Source of the DNA: an uncultured Bacteroidales bacterium | GTDB lineage: Bacteria > Bacteroidota > Bacteroidia > Bacteroidales > UBA932 | Length of the DNA: 5,922 bases | NCBI GenBank assembly: GCA_946408295.1 | Contig: CAMJRT010000086.1 | Span: 1 to 5,922, forward strand | Direction of reading: 5' to 3' | Shown: positions 1-5,922 of the stretch, in pieces | Layout of the letters: each line of letters begins with the position of its first letter | Numbering within the stretch: the stretch's first letter is position 1 | The notes under the pieces: generated by a model | Databases searched by the model: none | Told to the model about the DNA's origin: nothing | What the model saw: only the letters and a program-made list of their open reading frames with translations | Program-made: the position numbers and the translations under genes

Positions 1-2191
1 TTCCCAGTTCGTTTTGAGAGAAGCCCGAGACGCCCAGCCCGACCAGGTCGTAATAATAGTCGTAGCTCATCTCCTTGATGTTGTTTACATTGGCATAGAA
101 AGGCGTCCAGGAATGAAAGTGGAAGAGGTTGCCGAATTTACTGTAATGCCGGGGCTCGGAAATGCTCACATCGGAAATGCCCGGCCCGCCAGCCTCGCCC
201 GTTTCGCCCGCTTCGGCCTGGGCATCCGCTTCCGCCCGGGCCAGTCTCGCTTCCTGCTTGGAGAGGGAGTCGGCGACGGGGTAATGGTAAATGTCGGCAA
301 AAGAGACTTCGCGGCGCATCAGGCTGTCTATCGGAGTAGAAGCCAGCATCTGTCCGCGCAAGGTGTTGAGCGAATAGTACGCCCGTCCGTCATAAGGAGA
401 TTCTTCGAATCCTTCTCCGCCGTAACGCAAGGAGGTCAGTTGCCACAATTTTAGGGAAACGGGGTCGAACTCGTACCACTCGTCGCTACCGTTGCGGTCG
501 CTGGAAAAACGAAGCACCCCTTCGTCCCCGTCCAGATGATGGATTTTGACCGGTTGGGGGGAGAGCAGGCAGGTCCAGCGGGCGGAAGCCGCCTCCATCG
601 AACCGGAGGCTTTCGCGCCACGGCCCTCCTCGGGGGCTTTTGAGTCAAGCCCCGTCTCCCGGTCAACCCGATAGATGCCGAAGCCCAAGGGAGAGATTCC
701 GCTGGCGAACAGTTGGTCTTCCAGCCAGGTAGCATCCACCACTTGCAGGCTATCCGGCGCCATAATCCGTTGGCAGACGCTGCCGTCTTCTGTAGAAAGA
801 ATAACGATGGCGGTACGCCCGTCCGTCAGATGTTCGGTGGCGGCCAGGTGCTGTCCATCGTGCGAAGGGCAAGGGTTGTAATAGCGTGTTTTACGGGTCA
901 GGTCACGGGCGGGTCCGAGCCTCAAGCGACCATACGCGGCTGCAGGTTCTCCCTCGAGCATCAGGGGCCCGTTCTTCGCAGTCGCTTCGCCCTTCCGAAT
1001 GATATCCCGGTAACGGATAATGCTGTAACTGGCGAGCGTCCAGCGCGCATCCGAGACCGTTTCGCTCCACCAGATACGTTTGCCGTCGTGGGAGGGGTGC
1101 AGACAACTGGCCGAGGACGCACTGAAACCGATAAAGCGCTCACGTCCCGTGCTGTCGATGCGAATCAGCGCAGGCGTGCGTGACTTGTCGTGTTTTGTGA
1201 CATATATCCCGTCCTCGAGAATCAGCGGATGGTGGTAGTCCGTATCGAACCAATGTGGGCCGGTAAGGGTGTCCGAGGGGGTGTAGGGGGCGCGGGCACG
1301 GGCGTTTTCCGCCCAGATGTCATAGGTCTTGCGGGCGATGTCCGGAAAGATTTTCCCCGGTGTTTTCCCCGTAATGTTGCGAATCGTACCCCGTTTGTTG
1401 CTGATGAGCCCGAATGGTCGTTTTCCGGCGAGTTCAATGAATTTGGCGCTGACCATCGGTTCTCCGTAAAAAGCCCGTACACCGCTGTAGAACAAATATC
1501 CCAACGCGTAATGGTCCGGAAAATCGAAGCGTTCCGACCCGGCCCGCCACGCACCTAACTTCCGCCATTTCCCCTGATCGAAGGACATCATATAATAATT
1601 GAGGAAATCGGCGGTACGGCCACGACCGCTGCGCGACAGGGCGGTTTCTGCAATAACGGCGTCGCCCTCCAGCCAGGAGTTGCGGGCATAGATGCCGGCG
1701 CAGGCTCCGGGCCACATTTCTCCCAGTATATAACTCAGGACCCGATGTACCCCCTTGTATCCCATCTGCATCTGGCAGATGTGCCGCTGTTCGTGAAGCG
1801 CGAGATTGGTAATCCACGGGAAGGGGTCTGCTTCGTAAGCCTGCGGATTGGTGTAGATTTCCAGACGCTTGGGGGCCCAGACTACGGTGGCGTTCGAGAC
1901 GGCCAGTTGGTTGTGCAGGATGACGGCGGTTTTGCCGCCCCATTGCCATCCGCCCGGCCTGACGCCGGCCGACCGTCCTACGGCGGGAGCCGTCATTTCC
2001 ATTATCCGGGCATATTCCCGCGCCAGCGAGTCGATGCCTTCGGGATAAATGAAACGATAGGTCGGAGTCTCGATGCTGCGCCAACGCAATCCCCCCGGGT
2101 CTTCCCCGTTGAGATAGAACTGCGCTCCGGCCTGCTGGCCTGCAAGGAGCAACAGCCATACGCACAATCCGGCCAAACGAAGCGTCTTCAT
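1..2191 (-). CDS. Exported HExxH metallopeptidase-like / beta-propeller / beta-barrel protein (3' end outside window)
   Basis: The minus-strand frame from ATG 2191 is open to the window edge, giving 730 complete codons with no stop; the C-terminus is missing. Residues 1-23 form a signal peptide (basic MKTLR, hydrophobic core, AGA|Q cleavage site). Residues about 24-290 carry HEQRH at 133-137, preceded by LAL, and WLEGDAV at 173-179. This is the HExxH plus downstream Glu layout of gluzincin zinc peptidases, giving predicted ligands H133, H137 and E175 and catalytic E134. A conserved-looking FPDHYALGY follows at 224-232. Residues about 290-635 contain strand motifs typical of TolB/PD40 propellers: HPSHDGKRIWWSE near 365, PCPSHDGQHLAATE near 440 and FSSDRNGSDEWYEFD near 562. 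After an Ala/Glu/Gly linker, LFHFHSWTPFY and the following aromatic strands (from about 689) look like the start of an outer-membrane barrel. The start lies 10 bases after the preceding stop. The reading frame is certain. The domain calls come from motifs, and peptidase activity is inferred. Confidence 0.85.
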   Translation of the reverse strand, partial: MKTLRLAGLCVWLLLLAGQQAGAQFYLNGEDPGGLRWRSIETPTYRFIYPEGIDSLAREYARIMEMTAPAVGRSAGVRPGGWQWGGKTAVILHNQLAVSNATVVWAPKRLEIYTNPQAYEADPFPWITNLALHEQRHICQMQMGYKGVHRVLSYILGEMWPGACAGIYARNSWLEGDAVIAETALSRSGRGRTADFLNYYMMSFDQGKWRKLGAWRAGSERFDFPDHYALGYLFYSGVRAFYGEPMVSAKFIELAGKRPFGLISNKRGTIRNITGKTPGKIFPDIARKTYDIWAENARARAPYTPSDTLTGPHWFDTDYHHPLILEDGIYVTKHDKSRTPALIRIDSTGRERFIGFSASSASCLHPSHDGKRIWWSETVSDARWTLASYSIIRYRDIIRKGEATAKNGPLMLEGEPAAAYGRLRLGPARDLTRKTRYYNPCPSHDGQHLAATEHLTDGRTAIVILSTEDGSVCQRIMAPDSLQVVDATWLEDQLFASGISPLGFGIYRVDRETGLDSKAPEEGRGAKASGSMEAASARWTCLLSPQPVKIHHLDGDEGVLRFSSDRNGSDEWYEFDPVSLKLWQLTSLRYGGEGFEESPYDGRAYYSLNTLRGQMLASTPIDSLMRREVSFADIYHYPVADSLSKQEARLARAEADAQAEAGETGEAGGPGISDVSISEPRHYSKFGNLFHFHSWTPFYANVNNIKEMSYDYYYDLVGLGVSGFSQNELG
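179..259 (-). other. Low-complexity Ala/Glu/Gly-rich linker coding segment
   Basis: This stretch encodes residues 645-671 of the large exported protein. It is made almost entirely of Ala, Glu, Gln, Arg, Asp and Gly, for example ARAEADAQAEAGETGEAGG. The first part could form a short charged helix and the second a flexible Gly-rich tether. It lies between the last propeller-like strands and the first barrel-like strands, so it probably acts as an interdomain spacer. That role is inferred from position and composition only. Confidence 0.6.
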
Positions 2192-2201
2192 CGGAGAAAG
2201 A

Positions 2202-2792
2202 CTATTTCTTTTTTTTCTTGCTCCCGAAAATGAAACGAATCAGAGCCGGTATGAAACTGTCGGAAGGTATGTCGATGCTCTTGGCAAAGATACGCGAAAG
2301 GGCTTCACCTACCAGTCTGGATGGAGTATAGTACTCACGCGCATACATATAACTGCGGGTCAGTCTGGCTTCTTGCTTGTTGATCTTGACTTGATTTTTC
2401 AAGATGACGATGTCCAGTTCTTCTTTCGGGGTGTTGTCGGGGAAGAACAAATTCAGGAACAAAGTCCTGTAGGTGTTCTTGAAGAGATGGTTCCGAAGCA
2501 GAAACAGCATCAGCAATACCAGTAGCAGGAAGCCGGCCATCGTAAGGGCGGCCAGAGAGTAACTGCCCATTATGTCGCCCAGCCAGATGACGCAGGCGGC
2601 AGCAAGGGCGAGCAAAAAGATACCGGCAATAATGAAAAGCAAGATGAGGCTGGTCAGGGTGCAGGAGGCCTGTGAAAGCCCCTTGGCCACATTGAGTTTT
2701 ACGTCGTCCAGACTTGCATTCAGATACGCACGTGCGTCCCGGCTCAGATTCTCCAGCGGCGAGGTGAACCGGCTTGTCTCATTATTCTGCAT
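2202..2792 (-). CDS. Two-helix inner-membrane protein, 'phage holin family'/YqjE-like
   Basis: The protein has 196 residues. An amphipathic N-terminus (about 1-44) is followed by two strong transmembrane helices at about 46-71 and 79-99 joined by a short loop. A cytoplasmic-looking, basic C-terminal region of about 95 residues ends in GSKKKKK. The two-helix core resembles the holin superfamily III / YqjE (DUF1469) group, which is found beside YtxH/YqjD-type genes and is usually chromosomal rather than phage. The frame is also open upstream to 2912, but those 40 lysine-rich codons lie inside the ytxH-like gene. ATG 2792 overlaps the ytxH-like stop region by 11 bases, which fits translational coupling. 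The C-terminal region (KEELDIVILKNQVKINKQEA and beyond) is longer than a bare YqjE-like core and may be an added domain. Function is unknown; I infer a role in envelope stress or membrane organisation from context. Confidence 0.8.
   Translation of the reverse strand: MQNNETSRFTSPLENLSRDARAYLNASLDDVKLNVAKGLSQASCTLTSLILLFIIAGIFLLALAAACVIWLGDIMGSYSLAALTMAGFLLLVLLMLFLLRNHLFKNTYRTLFLNLFFPDNTPKEELDIVILKNQVKINKQEARLTRSYMYAREYYTPSRLVGEALSRIFAKSIDIPSDSFIPALIRFIFGSKKKKK
2209..2216 (-). repeat. A8 homopolymer at the 3' end of the holin-like gene
   Basis: Eight consecutive T on the plus strand (A on the coding strand) sit inside the KKKKK codons just before the TAG stop at 2202-2204. Loss of one A would move reading into the frame of the downstream exported-protein gene with no stop between. 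A -1 slip instead reaches a TGA a few codons later, at 2188-2190. The tract is seen directly; any biological slippage is speculation. Confidence 0.7.
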
Positions 2793-2979
2793 CGCTTTCT
2801 TGTTTTTCTTCGTTTTCTTCCTCTTTCTCACAAGCCTCTTCCCAGTCGTCCAAGCGACTTTTGACGGCTTTTTTGAGTTTTTCCCGGGACTTTTCTCCCG
2901 ATTCGGGAGCAAACAATACTCCCAGGACCGCGCCCGCGGCGAGGCCGGTCATCAAAGCAAAAAAAGTATTGGCTTTCAT
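2782..2979 (-). CDS. YtxH domain small membrane protein
   Basis: This 65-residue protein has one N-terminal transmembrane helix (about 5-24, rich in Gly and Ala) that runs directly into GVLFAPESGEKSREKLKK (20-37), the hallmark motif of the YtxH family. A charged, very acidic tail with repeated Glu and Lys covers residues 46-65. YtxH proteins are small, single-pass, stress-associated inner-membrane proteins. A similar layout (a small one-helix protein followed by a two-helix one) is seen in enterobacterial YqjD-YqjE, whose YqjD has been linked to ribosome association at the membrane; extending that here is inference. ATG 2979 lies 12 bases after the stop of the AI-2E gene, and the 3' end overlaps the next gene by 11 bases, so the pair is probably translationally coupled. 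Confidence 0.88.
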   Translation of the reverse strand: MKANTFFALMTGLAAGAVLGVLFAPESGEKSREKLKKAVKSRLDDWEEACEKEEENEEKQESDAE

Positions 2980-2991
2980 AGCAATAAAATT

Positions 2992-4152
2992 TTAAAAAGG
3001 GTTGTTATTATTGTTGTTGACTTCATTTTTCATATCCGGCATCAAGCGCTGTACGGCCTTGTTGCCATAGAAGAAGCGTCCGGCGATGACGCGTATGACC
3101 GTGTAGGCGGGGATGGCGGCCAGCATCCCGGTTACCCCGCCGATGTGGGCGGCCAGCAGGATGACGATAAAGACCTCCAGCGGCGTCGCCTGGATGCTTT
3201 TCGAATAGATGAGGGGCTGATAGATGAAATTGTCTATCATTTGTGCGGAGAACATAATGAGCAACACGAGAAGGGCGAAAAACCAGATGTTGACATCCAG
3301 TCCGGTTCCGGACCCGTATTTGAGGACGAAACAAAGGGTTACGCCCAGGATTTCTCCAATGAGCGGACCGATGTAGGGAATGATGTTGAGAATCCCCGCG
3401 ATGAAAGCGATACCGACGGCGTAGCCGAACCCGATGCGGGCGATCAGCCACAAACCGAGAAAATTAATCAGTGCGACCCCGAACATTTCGATGATGAGTC
3501 CTACGAAATAGCGCGACAGCAGGCGTTCGATGTCTCCGATGGCTTGTCCGACCTTCTTTTCCAGCCGATCCGGCGTAAGAGCGCCGATGATTTTGCGGAA
3601 CAATTGGTTGTCTTTGATGAAAAAGAACGCGATGAACGCGACGCTGAATCCGCCGATGATGAAATCGACCATCGTAGAGGCCAGCGAGCCCAGAATGCCC
3701 GTCAGACTGATTTTTGCGATAAAGTCCTTGGCATAACCCAGGACGAGGCCCACTCCGTCGAAATCCGCACCGAGCCAGGGGATGGCGCCGGCAATCCATT
3801 GATTGACATTGTCAATGAGATTCCCTTCGGGCATATGGATGTTTTTGAACAGCGAGGCATCCCGGACAATACCCGTTACGACCGGAATGATTTGGGTGAC
3901 AATCAGCAGGATGCCGCCGAGGATGCAGATAATGGCCAGAATGGCCAGCAGCCAGTCCGGGGCGGTCCGTCCGTTGATGCGGACTTTGCGCAGGACCACC
4001 GTCAGGGGCTGTCCGATGAGCGAGACGATGAAAGCCAGAATAATGTAAATCAGGACACTGTGAAAATACAGGCACAAAGCGATGATGGCGGCTGCAACGC
4101 CCAGGTTCATCAAGTGTCCGGCCAGTTTGTCAATGTTTCTTTCCGTTTCCAT
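2992..4152 (-). CDS. AI-2E family transporter
   Basis: This 386-residue polytopic inner-membrane protein has the family layout: paired hydrophobic helices at the N-terminus (about 15-47 and 67-95), a soluble loop (about 96-145), then a long helical second half. Family signatures include AFFFIKD at 175-181, ILNIIPYIGPLIGEILG at 254-270, QMIDNFIYQP at 304-313 and GGVTGMLAAIPAY at 338-350. Length is normal. Members include TqsA, proposed to export autoinducer-2, and Na+(Li+)/H+ antiporters, so the substrate cannot be read from sequence. The start is set at ATG 4152, 12 bases after the miaB stop. A TTG two codons upstream (4158) is in frame but less likely. The C-terminus ends in six Asn followed by Pro-Phe, an odd polar tail encoded by a short AAC/AAT run. 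Third-from-left membrane gene of the operon. Confidence 0.93.
   Translation of the reverse strand: METERNIDKLAGHLMNLGVAAAIIALCLYFHSVLIYIILAFIVSLIGQPLTVVLRKVRINGRTAPDWLLAILAIICILGGILLIVTQIIPVVTGIVRDASLFKNIHMPEGNLIDNVNQWIAGAIPWLGADFDGVGLVLGYAKDFIAKISLTGILGSLASTMVDFIIGGFSVAFIAFFFIKDNQLFRKIIGALTPDRLEKKVGQAIGDIERLLSRYFVGLIIEMFGVALINFLGLWLIARIGFGYAVGIAFIAGILNIIPYIGPLIGEILGVTLCFVLKYGSGTGLDVNIWFFALLVLLIMFSAQMIDNFIYQPLIYSKSIQATPLEVFIVILLAAHIGGVTGMLAAIPAYTVIRVIAGRFFYGNKAVQRLMPDMKNEVNNNNNNPF
3001..3018 (-). repeat. Short AAC/AAT trinucleotide run encoding poly-Asn
   Basis: Six consecutive Asn codons (AAC AAC AAT AAT AAC AAC on the coding strand) occur immediately before the Pro-Phe-stop end of the AI-2E family protein. 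The run is imperfect, so it is less prone to slippage than a pure repeat. Changes in unit number would only lengthen or shorten the tail in frame. Confidence 0.6.
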
Positions 4153-4164
4153 TTTCAATCATTT

Positions 4165-5526
4165 TTATTCCACAATCTCCCCGATGAGCGTAGCCGGCGT
4201 AGCGGCATTGATGTGTACGCGGACATATTCGCCGGCGTGATGGCCGTTGCCCGGGAATACGCACATCATATAGTTGGACGCCCGGCCGCAAAGGCTTCCT
4301 TCGCCCCGTTTGGCCGGCCCTTCAATCAGTACGGTCTGCGTGGTCCCGACCTGGGCTGCGTAGCGCTCTTCGCTTTTACGCATCTGCAGGGCGATGATTT
4401 CGTTCAGCCGGCGGGTCTTGACCTCGGGGGGCACGTCGTCGGGGTAATGACGGGCCGCCAGCGTTCCGGGCCGTTCCGAGTATTGGAACATAAACGCGGA
4501 ATCGAAGCCCACTTCTTCCATCAGGCTCAAAGTCTCTTGGTGGTCTTCTTCCGTTTCGGAGCAGAATCCGGCGATGATATCGGTGGTAAGGCCGCAATCG
4601 GGGATTTTCTCGCGGATGGTCCGCACGCGCTCGAGGTACCAGGCGCGGTCGTATTTGCGACGCATCTTCTCCAGCATCCGGTCGCTGCCGGACTGGACGG
4701 GGAGGTGGATGTGGCGGCAGATATTCTCGCGGGAGGCCATCACATCGAGCAATTTGTCGCTGATGTCCGAGGGATAGGAGGTGGAAAAGCGCACGCGGAG
4801 CAGGGGATTGACGGCGGCCACCTGCGCCAGCAAGTCCGCAAAATCCACGACCGTTCCATCGCTTGCCGTCCAACGGTAGGAATCCACGTTCTGTCCCAAC
4901 AGCGTCACCTCGCGATAGCCGTTTTCAAACAGTTGGCAGGCTTCCCGGACGATGCTTCCTCTCTCGCGGCTGCGCTCCACGCCCCGAGTATAGGGGACTA
5001 CGCAATAGGAGCATACATTGTTGCAGCCCCGCATAATCGAGATGAAGGCGTTCACCCCGTTTTTGTCCAACCGGACCGGCGCGATATCCGCGTAAGTCTC
5101 TTCGCGCGAGAGCAGGGTGTCGATGCCTTTGCCCTCCACTTGGCAGCATTCCAAAAGTTCGGGCAAGCGGCGGTAGCAGTCGGGGCCTACGACCAAATCG
5201 ACGGTGCTGTTTTCCAAAAGTTCTTCTTTCAGCCGTTCCGCCATACAGCCCAGGATGCCCACAAGCACCCCCTTGCGTTTCCGTTTTTGAAAAGCAAATT
5301 GCTCAATCCGTCCCCGTATCCGCTGCTCCGCATTGTCCCGGATGGAACAGGTGTTGGCCAGAATGACGTCCGCTTCCTCCATCCGTTCCGTGTACCGATA
5401 CCCCGCCTTCTGCAAAATCGAGAGTACGACTTCGCTGTCGTTGAAATTCATCTGGCAACCGTAGGTTTCGATATAGACTCTGCGTGAATGGGGGTCGTCA
5501 ACGCCGAGGGGTTTGAGCAAATTCAT
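4165..5526 (-). CDS. miaB: tRNA-2-methylthio-N6-dimethylallyladenosine synthase MiaB
   Basis: This 453-residue radical SAM methylthiotransferase adds a methylthio group to i6A37 in tRNAs that read codons starting with U, forming ms2i6A. The N-terminal UPF0004 domain shows the three ligands of the auxiliary Fe-S cluster: C24 in YGCQMN, C60 in ANTCSIRDNAEQ and C94 in LGCMAERL. The radical SAM cluster motif CNNVCSYC places C168, C172 and C175, followed by VPYTRGVERSR. The C-terminal TRAM domain covers about 390-450. YGCQMN and length favour MiaB over RimO or MtaB. ATG 5526 is chosen because it follows AAGGAT and gives a normal N-terminus; the in-frame TTG at 5550 lies inside the predicted -7 box and so cannot be the start if that promoter is used. 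It is the first gene of the five-gene minus-strand operon. Confidence 0.97.
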   Translation of the reverse strand: MNLLKPLGVDDPHSRRVYIETYGCQMNFNDSEVVLSILQKAGYRYTERMEEADVILANTCSIRDNAEQRIRGRIEQFAFQKRKRKGVLVGILGCMAERLKEELLENSTVDLVVGPDCYRRLPELLECCQVEGKGIDTLLSREETYADIAPVRLDKNGVNAFISIMRGCNNVCSYCVVPYTRGVERSRERGSIVREACQLFENGYREVTLLGQNVDSYRWTASDGTVVDFADLLAQVAAVNPLLRVRFSTSYPSDISDKLLDVMASRENICRHIHLPVQSGSDRMLEKMRRKYDRAWYLERVRTIREKIPDCGLTTDIIAGFCSETEEDHQETLSLMEEVGFDSAFMFQYSERPGTLAARHYPDDVPPEVKTRRLNEIIALQMRKSEERYAAQVGTTQTVLIEGPAKRGEGSLCGRASNYMMCVFPGNGHHAGEYVRVHINAATPATLIGEIVE

Positions 5527-5547
5527 ATCCTTATTACATATAACATA

Positions 5548-5555
5548 CAAAGATA
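5548..5555 (-). promoter_or_regulatory. Predicted -7 promoter element for the miaB operon
   Basis: On the minus strand the site reads TATCTTTG, an exact match to the Bacteroidota -7 consensus TAnnTTTG. It lies 21 bases upstream of ATG 5526, so the leader would be short. No good -33 TTTG is visible at the usual distance upstream. This promoter would drive all five minus-strand genes. Confidence 0.5.
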
Positions 5556-5578
5556 ATCTTTTTATCGGTGAAATTCCT

Positions 5579-5586
5579 TATTTTTG
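5579..5586 (+). promoter_or_regulatory. Predicted -7 promoter element for the flippase gene
   Basis: The plus strand reads TATTTTTG, an exact match to TAnnTTTG, 41 bases upstream of ATG 5628. The upstream T-run at 5559-5563 is only a weak, closely spaced -33 candidate. AT-rich intergenic DNA makes chance matches more likely, so this is a moderate call. It stands back to back with the miaB-direction element. Confidence 0.4.
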
Positions 5587-5627
5587 CACGAGATTATTTT
5601 TCTTTGATACGATTCGATTGAGATAAA

Positions 5628-5922
5628 ATGGCCAGTGCATTGAAAAAACTAGCGGGGGAGACGGCGGTTTATGGGTTGAGTACCATCCTCGCCCGTATCG
5701 TCAATTTCCTCTTTGTCCCCATCTATACGCGGCTGCTCCTGCCCGAGCAGTACGGGGTCGTGACGGAGTTGTCCGCCTATATCGCGATGCTGCAGGTGCT
5801 GTTGGTGATGGGCTTGGAAACGGGTTGTTTCCGTTTTGCCAGCAAAGAGGGGGCGGATCCGGATAAAGTGTTTTCCAATGCTTTTGCCGGCGTGTTTGCG
5901 GCCAATTCGGCTTTTTTGGCGC
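5628..5922 (+). CDS. Polysaccharide (lipopolysaccharide/O-antigen) flippase, N-terminal part
   Basis: The frame opens at ATG 5628 and is uninterrupted to the window edge, giving 98 residues of a larger protein. It begins MASALKKLAGETAVYGLSTI and continues with a hydrophobic helix, then FLFVPIYTRLLLPEQYG (27-43), the typical first-helix end of Wzx/RfbX-like polysaccharide biosynthesis proteins in the MOP exporter superfamily. A second helix follows (about 49-63), then GCFRFASKEG and the start of a third. Such proteins move lipid-linked oligosaccharides across the inner membrane. The specific substrate cannot be told from this fragment. It is divergent from miaB across 101 bases. Truncation is due to the window edge only. 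Confidence 0.9.
   Translation, partial: MASALKKLAGETAVYGLSTILARIVNFLFVPIYTRLLLPEQYGVVTELSAYIAMLQVLLVMGLETGCFRFASKEGADPDKVFSNAFAGVFAANSAFLA

Noticed and set aside
14..1558. Several plus-strand open frames of 120-160 codons opposite the exported-protein gene
   Set aside because: They lie wholly antisense to a convincing long gene, show no recognisable domains and have compositions typical of shadow frames.
1434..2165. A 243-codon minus-strand frame inside the exported-protein gene
   Set aside because: It is an Arg/Pro/His-rich out-of-frame shadow. The overlapping frame from 2191 has a signal peptide, HExxH and propeller motifs.
2202..2912. Prophage remnant or longer holin with a 40-residue lysine-rich N-terminus
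   Set aside because: No other phage genes are present, and the family name is historical. The extra N-terminus overlaps the YtxH coding region, and ATG 2792 fits a coupled start.
2980..2994. AAAATTTTA-type palindrome between the AI-2E and YtxH genes as a terminator
   Set aside because: It is very short, AT-only, has no GC stem or following T-run, and mostly overlaps the stop codon and a 12-base gap inside an apparent operon.
2992..4152. Assigning the AI-2E family protein as a quorum-sensing autoinducer-2 exporter
   Set aside because: The family also includes ion antiporters and proteins of unknown substrate; nothing in the sequence or context identifies autoinducer-2 as the substrate.
2572..5487. 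A 971-codon open frame on the plus strand, antisense to the AI-2E and miaB genes
   Set aside because: It shares the same codon register as both minus-strand genes, so it is open simply because they avoid TTA, CTA and TCA codons. Both sense products are clear family members, and the antisense translation resembles no protein I know.
5527..5550. Extended miaB start at TTG 5550
   Set aside because: It is a non-ATG codon lying inside the predicted -7 element; the added residues are not family-like, and ATG 5526 gives a normal N-terminus.

Overview
The window looks like chromosomal DNA from a member of the Bacteroidota, most likely the order Bacteroidales. This rests on the gene families present, on two upstream sites that match the Bacteroidota -7 consensus TAnnTTTG, and on the lack of clear Shine-Dalgarno sequences before most genes. 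Base composition looks somewhat above 50% GC by eye. I cannot name a genus.

Five genes lie head to tail on the minus strand and appear to form one operon, read from right to left. They are miaB (a tRNA methylthiotransferase, 4165-5526), an AI-2E family membrane transporter (2992-4152), a small YtxH-type membrane protein (2782-2979), a two-helix membrane protein of the 'phage holin family'/YqjE type (2202-2792), and a very large exported protein that starts at 2191 and runs off the left edge. Gaps are 10-12 bases, and in one case the genes overlap by 11 bases. No terminator is visible between them. A sixth gene, the start of a polysaccharide flippase, begins at 5628 on the plus strand and runs off the right edge. 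It is divergent from miaB across a 101-base intergenic region that appears to hold one promoter for each direction.

The left 2.2 kb is the most interesting part. It is one uninterrupted reading frame of at least 730 codons. It encodes a signal peptide, a domain with an HExxH zinc-peptidase motif plus a downstream LEGDA glutamate motif, a region with TolB/PD40-like beta-propeller strands, an Ala/Glu/Gly-rich linker, and the start of what looks like an outer-membrane beta-barrel. I have a general memory of similar uncharacterised proteins across Bacteroidales, so it is probably a conserved family without an assigned function rather than something unique to this genome.

Taken together, the operon couples a housekeeping tRNA-modification gene to four envelope proteins: three in the inner membrane and one predicted at the outer membrane. 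The flippase next door is also an envelope function. I see no RNA genes, mobile elements, CRISPR arrays or prophage genes. No stretch over 300 bases lacks a gene.
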